This document shows, one piece after another, positions 34,001 through 40,254 of a stretch of 40,254 nucleotides of DNA (within the stretch, counting starts at the first letter, position 1; the number at the start of each line of letters is the position of its first letter). Source of the DNA: Dichomitus squalens LYAD-421 SS1. Taxonomy: Eukaryota > Basidiomycota > Agaricomycetes > Polyporales > Polyporaceae. Both the position numbers and the translations under genes were made by a program. The stretch is taken from the NCBI RefSeq assembly GCF_000275845.1, contig NW_006766914.1:1-40254 (forward strand). The letters run 5' to 3'. The notes beneath the pieces are model-generated. The model was not told the origin of the DNA. It was given only the letters and a program-made list of their open reading frames with translations, and ran no database searches.

Positions 34001-34273
34001 TGGATGGCGCGCTTGCGTTCACGTTCCGAGGCCTCTTCTCGCAGCCAGTCTATGCTAGTACCCTCTTCATACGCGGTTTTGTTTCGTAAGGGATGTGACG
34101 ACAGCAAGGGGCCCGTTTCATGGTCCACGAATTCGTATGCTTCGGCGTCGCGAATATCACGGTCTCGCACTTCGCCTTTGTACCATGGTAGATCTGTGTC
34201 GTCTGCGGCGCTGTTTCTTTCCCTCTAATAGGCATCTTAATGCAGTGTTTAGGGATAATGACACTCACCGCAT
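31084..34273 (-). CDS. CLC-family chloride channel/transporter with C-terminal CBS pair
   Basis: Voltage-gated chloride channel or Cl-/H+ exchanger of intracellular membranes (fungal group of yeast Gef1). Minus-strand exons include [20 protein letters not shown], the first helices ([20 protein letters not shown]), [12 protein letters not shown], then A-F-H-T-G-I-P-E-I-K-A across an intron (33434-33342). These are followed by [15 protein letters not shown] with the gating Glu, [35 protein letters not shown] and [11 protein letters not shown] 1 is [13 protein letters not shown]...[16 protein letters not shown] 2 is [20 protein letters not shown]. Stop 31086-31084. The 5' end is unresolved: 34273 is the nearest in-frame ATG (E-E-M-R), but the exon continues upstream ([12 protein letters not shown]). 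The true start may lie as far as about 34730. Confidence 0.88.
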
Positions 34274-35397
34274 CTCTTCATATGACGTCGGTCCTGCGAA
34301 CTTCTTGGACTAATGCACGCGCAGTCGGCGAGTGGTGGAAATGCCCGAGAATGAGTGAGTCCAGTCTGTATGTCGTGAGGAGGAACAATAGTATCGAAGT
34401 AACGAAGAAAACAATCTGAAGGTCTGAGAGCGACGAGATGACAGCAGCAGCACAGTACTTAGGGTGATCAACTCCGGGAAAGCCGGAACAGGACGAAGTA
34501 GCATGGGCGTCAGAGGCGTTGGTTTCTGGAGCTAATACGCACAAACAACGCTTGCCACATGGGAGTCGAAATTGAGGCTTCCAGGTTGTCTGTGAGTTCC
34601 ATCCGCGTCGGTCTCACACGGGCATACAAATGGTTTCCGTACGGGGCTGCATTCTCTCTGTCTCTCACCCAGCTGTGATTCGATCACGTATCGGAGTGTC
34701 TTCATTGGGCCACCTCATGACGAGGACTACCGTAGGTTCGTCGCTCTGAGTAGGCCGTTCATGGCATGTCGCTTTGAGAATCATGCATAGAAACCCTTAG
34801 ACTGGTCTCAAATCCTAAGTTTCAGTTCATACACATTTGTTGTGAGTGCGCCTTACTCTCAGTCACGCATGCAGGCTCGTTGATATTGATGTTGTACCGT
34901 GTCCAGTTTAGACCTGATTCGTGCTAGTGCGCTTGAGAAATTGAGACCGCGCCCCAGTACTGGTGGGTCTTCAGACAAGAGAGAGAAATTGTTACTTTCC
35001 ATCTGTCTTCAAAGAAGACAAATTCGAGAAGACCAAGCATCTCAGGCTACTGCAATCGCCGATGCCCGAGACGACCCAATCGTGAGCGTCCAGAATCTTA
35101 CCTACCTAACGGTTTGTTCAGCAGTGAGGGGGGTCCCACATTGGTGTATTTGCTGACTTCTTGACTCAAGGGATCCTACATAGCACGCATCTGAGTATCG
35201 ATGCTTGCTGCTACGTAAGAATTCGGGAAGCCAGGCTCCATGATGTGAGTTGATGCAAGGGAATATGTTATCGGCGATAGAAGGCATGCACCACGATCCC
35301 CTGATCCCTCGGAATGCGCCGTATAAATGTTCATATCCTTGCTGCAATCCACCCCCAGCAAGCTGACTCTCCCCAGCAAGGCTATCTCCCCCTTACG
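34274..35397. other. Upstream region of the CLC gene and promoter of copy F
   Basis: The right-hand part is the copy F promoter. The left part (to about 34730) probably contains one or more 5' coding exons of the CLC gene that I could not fix. Candidate minus-strand pieces include [13 protein letters not shown] and a frame through 34560-34640. No separate gene is seen. Confidence 0.45.
35322..35328 (+). promoter_or_regulatory. TATA box of DUF6533-type copy F
   Basis: TATAAAT lies 70-76 bases upstream of the copy F ATG (35398), the same heptamer and spacing as in copy E. Confidence 0.65.
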
Positions 35398-37188
35398 ATG
35401 GCTTCTTCACAAACCGTTCAGCTTATCACCGAATATGCAAGCGCGTACGTTGTCTTAATCTCTAGTGGATCTTGAACATGGTTGCTGAGCGTGTCTTTGA
35501 CGTGCAGAACTAGGGATGAATATTGCTTTACGGCCGCAGCAGGTACGTGGATACTATTCACCAAGCCTGGGTGGGGCGATACATCTGGGGCTCATCCGCA
35601 TCTACTCCTCAGTGATGTTCACGTATGATGCGATTCTGACCACCGGAGACGACGTACGATGTTTTTGGGGGAGGAGGGTGACGGGTGCAGCCGTATTATT
35701 TTGGCTGAACAAGTACTTGACAATTTTGCTCTGTTTCTGGAGCATATCCGGAGACCTCAAAATGTCAGACAAGGTACGTGCATCTATTGAGGTGTTCGGC
35801 GACTGAAGTTTGCCTCTGTCGAACAAAAGACTAAACTTCGATGACGACAGACGTGAGAGGTATTCATCGGTGCTCTACTTGTCGAACGCTGACCTCGGCT
35901 ATCCCTGGTTAGTTGCGCTATCAGTTCCCAGGGTACTTCTGCTATGTTTCATGTGCTATTCCTACCGGCAGCAGGTAAGTGTTGCGACTCTTTGAGAACC
36001 CCGCATATGTACCAATGAGCGTTCGCATTATCCGCATCCCCAGCATTTACAGGCATGCGCGTCTACGCGCTCAGTAAAAGCTTGCTCCTGTCTTCCGCAG
36101 CCTTCGTCCTATGCACCGTGCCTCTTGGTATCAACTTAGTAGGCCATCTGCCCCACATGCCTCATGTCAGTACTGACATGGTAACAGGCTGTATTTCATT
36201 TCGGGTTGACTGGTGAGAACGTACCGCTCCTGGGATGTGACGTCGTGGAAAACGTGCCCCTGAACATTGCGAAAATGCAAGTACCACTTCACATACTTCT
36301 CTGAAAGCACTCAACTTAAACAGTACTCACATGTGGTAGATGTACGTAGCTCGAGGCCTCAGAGCAGCTGCTGTTCGACTCATAGGCACGATAGTCACCA
36401 TCGTTTCCCGTTCATGTCTCATCGCTGGAGACTTCCTCGCCCTATGCGTGACGTTGGTCACCCTATACAGACGCTACGCTGCTATTCGCCATGCGGGTGC
36501 CCCCAAAGCTACCCTATCTAACGTACTTCTAGTTGACGGTGAGTGTGGACTTGAACGTCATATATAGTTTCATACCGCTCATAGGGTCGCATGTAGGGAC
36601 TATATACTTCCTGTGAGCCACATCAAAAGGAAGCGTAAAGTGCCTCATTCGTGGAATGTCTAGCATCCTCGTCGTTCTCAACGTCCTGCACCTGGCTTTC
36701 ACCCAAATCTCGGTGAGTGCCCACCGTCCGCGACACCGATGCTGGTACCTACTGACGCTGTCCAAGCTTGATTTGCCCTTCTTAGAAGACGCCGGAGACT
36801 TGGGCCAATTCGTGACCATGTATGTGCATGTTTCCCTTCAGCCTCTTCGTACTCACATGCGCGTCGCTCACTATTTGGACTTGAACGCTCACCAACTTGC
36901 ACGTCCAGCATATCGCCGCTCCTTATTTCACGCTTTCTCTTGCACCTACAGTCGGCCAATCTCTGCACCATCGGCAGGGGCTCCTCGCAAGCGTTGATGA
37001 CGTCTCACGACAGCTCCATCATATTTGAGCGAGTAGTAGGGCCGATCGGGGCATCAATCACCTCAGACGATTACCTCGACTTGGAAGAAGATTCCGATTG
37101 CGGAGAGGCAGCCAACGAACGACGAGGGGGTAGAGCCAAAGTAGAGCGTCTGAATTGCAATAGAAGTAGGGATTACGATCGATCCTAG
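35398..37188 (+). CDS. DUF6533-type multi-pass membrane protein, copy F (341 aa)
   Basis: Second-subgroup member (MASSQTVQLITEYAS). Exons: 35398-35444, 35508-35542, 35613-35773, 35858-35859, 35913-35974, 36053-36138, 36188-36276, 36340-36341, 36395-36538, then 16, 49 and 53 nt exons, and 36909-37188. The total is 1026 nt. The first 2-nt exon (AG) gives K-S-C-A-I. The second (AT, flanked by TAG and the strong donor GTACGT) gives I-F before TIVSRSCLIAGDFL. The intron 36277-36339 has a GC donor (AAAAT|GCAAGT). Lengths 35, 62, 89, 2, 16 and 49 equal those of copies B and C, and others differ by multiples of three. Hydrophobic segments and the tail IFERVVGPIGASI are conserved. A longer, Arg-rich C-terminus (NERRGGRAKVERLN) is specific to this copy. 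Confidence 0.82.
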
Positions 37189-37531
37189 CGCAATTGGAAG
37201 AGGATGATGTTGTGCAGGTGTCGGAGCCGAGGAGAGTGTGGGAGATGAGGATACACGCGCATGAAGTAGAAGCATCAAACACTCTTCACACCATGATGGA
37301 TGGCGGAATGCAATCAATCAAAGTTGCCACCGTTGTACTATTTCTTGCTCAGGTCTTCAACCTACTTATCCACCAAGGGACTGCTAGACTCCCTAAACAC
37401 TTGATGCCATCTGTCATAGTCGATATCGTCTGTCACCTCTTAGTCCGAGTCGGAGGCAATTCGCGTACTTTAACATATTGCACCTTGTTACATGACATGA
37501 GTCACCCAACGGTACCGATTGTTGGGCGTAT
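37189..37531. other. Intergenic between convergent copy F and the 457-aa gene
   Basis: No gene recognised. A plus-strand frame of 124 codons starts at 37194 inside the 3' region of copy F, but it has no support and overlaps the end of the minus-strand gene. Confidence 0.5.
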
Positions 37532-39207
37532 TCAGCGACGGCCGGTCCCCAGAGAACCCCAAACCTGACGCATCCTGCAAGAGTTGCGGCAAGAACGCCA
37601 CAGGAAGTTCGTGAGCACGATTGATCCCCGCATCACAATAGAACAATACTCACAATCCACCAATTTGCTCCGCCCCCTTTGCGACTTCCTCTGACCTGAG
37701 AGTCCTGTCGATAACCGAGGACACCACCGGTGCAGCCGCCTCGGCGCCTTCTGAAGCAAGCTGCGACGCGGACGTCCAAAGGGAAGCAGAACGTTCCAGC
37801 ACCCTGCAGGGCTCTGAGGTCAGATAGGCCTCGAGCAATGTCTCGAGATCAAGTGCTCACTTCTTCTTGATCTTCTCCAACGTGTTCTCCGGCAACTGTT
37901 CACCTGCCGGCACCTTTCCCCGCAGCTGCCTTAGTGCAGATGCCATCTTTTGCAGCTGTTCAAGCGTAGGTATCGTTGGTAGCTGGTCGAGTGTCGGCAT
38001 TGTCGGCAGGGATAGTCGATCACAAAATCTTGTCCAAAAGGGTTTGGCCCTAGATTGTTATCGCTATAGCCAGCTGCGGACACTCAGGGATGAGGACTTA
38101 CACTGGTGTGTTGGGGGCACGCCATCTAAACAGGAATTGATATACTTTCGTGAAAAAAGGTAGGCTAGACGCCTTGACGTCTTCCCTAACCGCGCACCCT
38201 CCAGCGAGGGCAGCCTTGAACAGTGTGTACACGCAAAATGCGAACTAGGAAATCATTGGTTTAGCATACTGGTCAGGCAGGCAGTGTGCGATGATGACAC
38301 GAACCAAGCCAAACTTCACGACTCGTCCCATGCTGAATGCGCCCTCAGGCCGGCCATCCCGCCTGCCAGTGTTACCAGCGTAGCCTCCGAGAGGATTAAC
38401 ATCCTCCCTTTCTTCCCGCGCCCATGGTTGGCCCGTACTCGGTACATCGCTGTCGATATAGCCCCTATGGGGAGAGGGAGGCGGTCCAACCGGGAATGTC
38501 TTCGGGGCTGTGTGTGCCACAGCATATCCCGCTGGCCGCAACACATCGTGGTGTACCACGCTAACCTCGCTCTCAAGTGCACCGAGTGGAAGTCTCTGGC
38601 GGTTTGGAAGCCTCAGGCGGGAAGTCTGATCAACCCAATCCTGCACAATGACATTCGCAACGCCTCGATGCTGGACCTCGATCCGTCGTCCCATAGGCAG
38701 GAGATCTGGCCGCGATCGAAGACGATCGCCATGGTTCGTTAATTCACGGAGCAGCCTCTTGACCACATTGCGCTGGCTGTTGAGTAGGCGGATGCGGACC
38801 AGGTGCCCATTGTTCGGATGATCTACCCTCCATGGTGTTCACTCCGATCCACCCAAGGAAGGAATGGCTCACTCACCGTCCCAGAAAAATCTCTCGTGGA
38901 CCGCCTTCCTCCCCTTACACTCCTCTTTCAAGGCCTCCAGATACTCGACCGTCACAACCCTGGCTGTCTCCACGTCCCCTGGCAGCTCCAAGCCTGAGAT
39001 CTGCGATCGCTCTGTGATCGCAACGCCCTGCAGTGATTCTTTCCGTTCAGATGCTTTGTGATAGGCTGCATCTAGTCTGGAGAGCTCTTTGCGATGTATG
39101 GAGCAGAAGCGGCCTGCCTCGAATGTAGGCAAGGGTTTGGGGCAGAGTGTTGTGTGACGAGCGCCTAGCCGAGCTCGACAGGACTTCTGCTCATGCGAGG
39201 CAAACAT
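37532..39207 (-). CDS. Unrecognised protein with N-terminal Cys/His cluster and C-terminal helices, 457 aa
   Basis: Six exons: 39207-38877, 38822-38305, 38244-38102, 38049-37861, 37803-37654, 37574-37532. They sum to 1374 nt with GT-AG introns and matching phases, which supports the model. Residues about 8-45 (SCRARLGARHTTLC, then GRFCSIHRKEL) have the spacing C-x13-C-x11-C-x2-H. This is compatible with a small zinc-binding fold resembling zf-C3Hc3H-type domains, though I cannot confirm it. Next come VVTVEYLEALKEE and ERFFWDGDHPNNGHLVR, a Pro/Gly-rich low-complexity middle, and a hydrophobic stretch KFGLFAFCVYTLFKAALAGG. A repeat-like block (PTLDQLPTIPTLEQL) precedes amphipathic C-terminal helices. 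If the GTGAGC at 37860 is not spliced, the protein ends at 37857 after KIKKK. Function unknown. Confidence 0.65.
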
Positions 39208-40254
39208 CCCACCCTTCTAGGCAGAGCTGGAAAGAACGGGTGCTGGTAGCAAGCTGACCTGGTGCGACATAAGAGGGGCGACGAGGGAGATACATCCGTA
39301 AGTTGGGGTTCATATAGCAGCGGACACGCGTTCAGTTAAAGTTTGACAGGTTAAGCTCACGGCTGTCTTCGTATCCAAGTTGGTCCCTGCTACAGCTGGT
39401 TGCGAAATTTATGCCGGCCGACTCCGAACGACGCTCGCGCACTTTCTGCATCGTAAAATGAAACAAATTCCATAAATCGCCCTGCACTATCAAACACCTA
39501 GACCACAAGGTATTCGACCCTTCTGGGTCCATAAGAGCCTGAAACATTATGAACAAGGGTGATCCACGACGTTCGTAGAAGGCTCTTTGCAAGGACCTCA
39601 CAAGCGCTACTTTGAGCAAGTAGGCTGGAGCGAACAGACAGGCTCTCAAGAACGGAAGAGACAGAATTTGGACAGCAATTCACCTAAAAGACGGTGTTGA
39701 TGGTCCGTATAGGCTACTACAGACAGCTGCGTGGCAAGGGTGCTTCGAGAAAGCTGGAACTAGATGCTACTCAAACACTGCCTCTGTCGGCATTGCATGG
39801 TGTTGATGATGTGTCTGCTGACGAAGTTCGCACTGGAAAGGTATCAAGAGCACCTATAAATACTTTTTTTATAGATATCAGAGCGGCGAAACGACATTGA
39901 AGCCCATGAGAGTTACGAAGATATGCCGATGTCTGAACCTCTTCCGGCGCTTGATGCGCTGGCAAGAGCCAGGAGGCAGACTGCCTACTGCTCTGGCTGA
40001 GAATGTGTAACATCTTCCTATAAACCCACAAAACCTACTCTAAATGAGCCATATACTTTCATAAGTGACGTTGCAAGGCGGTGCGCAGATGCGGCGGCCT
40101 GAGCGAGAAACCTCATCGCCCATAGGGAGCTTCTAGTGATTTCCCTCGAAGGGCACAAGTCGGGAACCAGGAGTCCTACGCTCTCCACTCAAGTTCGTGA
40201 GGTCTCGTACTCGCTGCTATAGGGGTTATGGAAAGTTTATAGAACACAGGGGAG
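39208..40254. other. No recognised gene
   Basis: About 1 kb with short open frames on both strands (for example 39332-39649 minus, 39694-39900 plus). None shows a start context, splice pattern or family motif. It should include the promoter of the 457-residue gene. A 5' untranslated exon or a neighbouring gene's end cannot be excluded. Confidence 0.5.

Noticed and set aside
36340..36567. Open frame MYVARGLRAA... as the true exon of copy F
   Set aside because: It is the retained intron 36342-36394 read through. No other copy has this insert, and removing it restores the conserved Phe-Thr-Ile helix start.

Overview
The window reads as euchromatic nuclear DNA of a filamentous basidiomycete, most likely an Agaricomycete. 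The reasons are 50-85 nt GT-AG introns throughout, tightly packed genes on both strands, a basidiomycete-type HET-domain protein, and a multicopy membrane family of the DUF6533 type. Species cannot be named from sequence alone. Gene models were built by hand from splice signals, reading frame and comparison among copies; where stated, the exon sums were checked to be divisible by three. Layout: 1-7350 holds three direct DUF6533-type copies. A (418-1119) lacks its 5' half, B (2735-4448) and C (5654-7350) are complete. A decayed RFC3 fragment lies behind copy A, mirroring the living RFC3 gene behind copy C, so the left end is a relic of a segmental duplication. From 7495 to 25419 the window is mostly conserved single-copy genes: RFC3 (-), ubiquitin-eS31 (+), an F-box/LRR-like protein (+), a HET-domain protein (-), an unknown acidic protein (+), MMS19 (-), a small secreted protein (-) and NDUFAF7 (-). 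From 25713 to 28172 comes a second DUF6533 subgroup on the minus strand (remnant D, complete copy E). Next are a TMEM14-family protein (-), an EEF1AKMT4-like methyltransferase (+) and a CLC chloride channel/transporter with CBS domains (-), then a sixth DUF6533 copy F (+, 35398-37188). The last gene (37532-39207, -) is an unrecognised 457-residue protein with a Cys/His cluster at its N-terminus. The most striking observation is the exon structure of the DUF6533-type genes. Four complete paralogues from two diverged subgroups each need two separate exons of exactly 2 nt to keep frame. The reconstructed models of B, C and F sum to 1017, 996 and 1026 nt (338, 331 and 341 residues), with several exon lengths identical. 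A second unusual signal is a 773-base stretch (3737-4509) without a single CpG. It covers the 3' part of copy B, whose reading frame stays open, and looks like the footprint of local cytosine methylation. Functionally the conserved genes cover DNA replication (RFC3), genome maintenance and Fe-S cluster delivery (MMS19), translation (ubiquitin-eS31, EEF1A methylation), mitochondrial complex I assembly (NDUFAF7), ion transport (CLC) and self/non-self recognition (HET). There is no sign that they form a co-regulated pathway. The DUF6533-type copies, with about seven hydrophobic segments and a conserved cytosolic-tail motif, are interspersed among them as a lineage-expanded family of unknown function.
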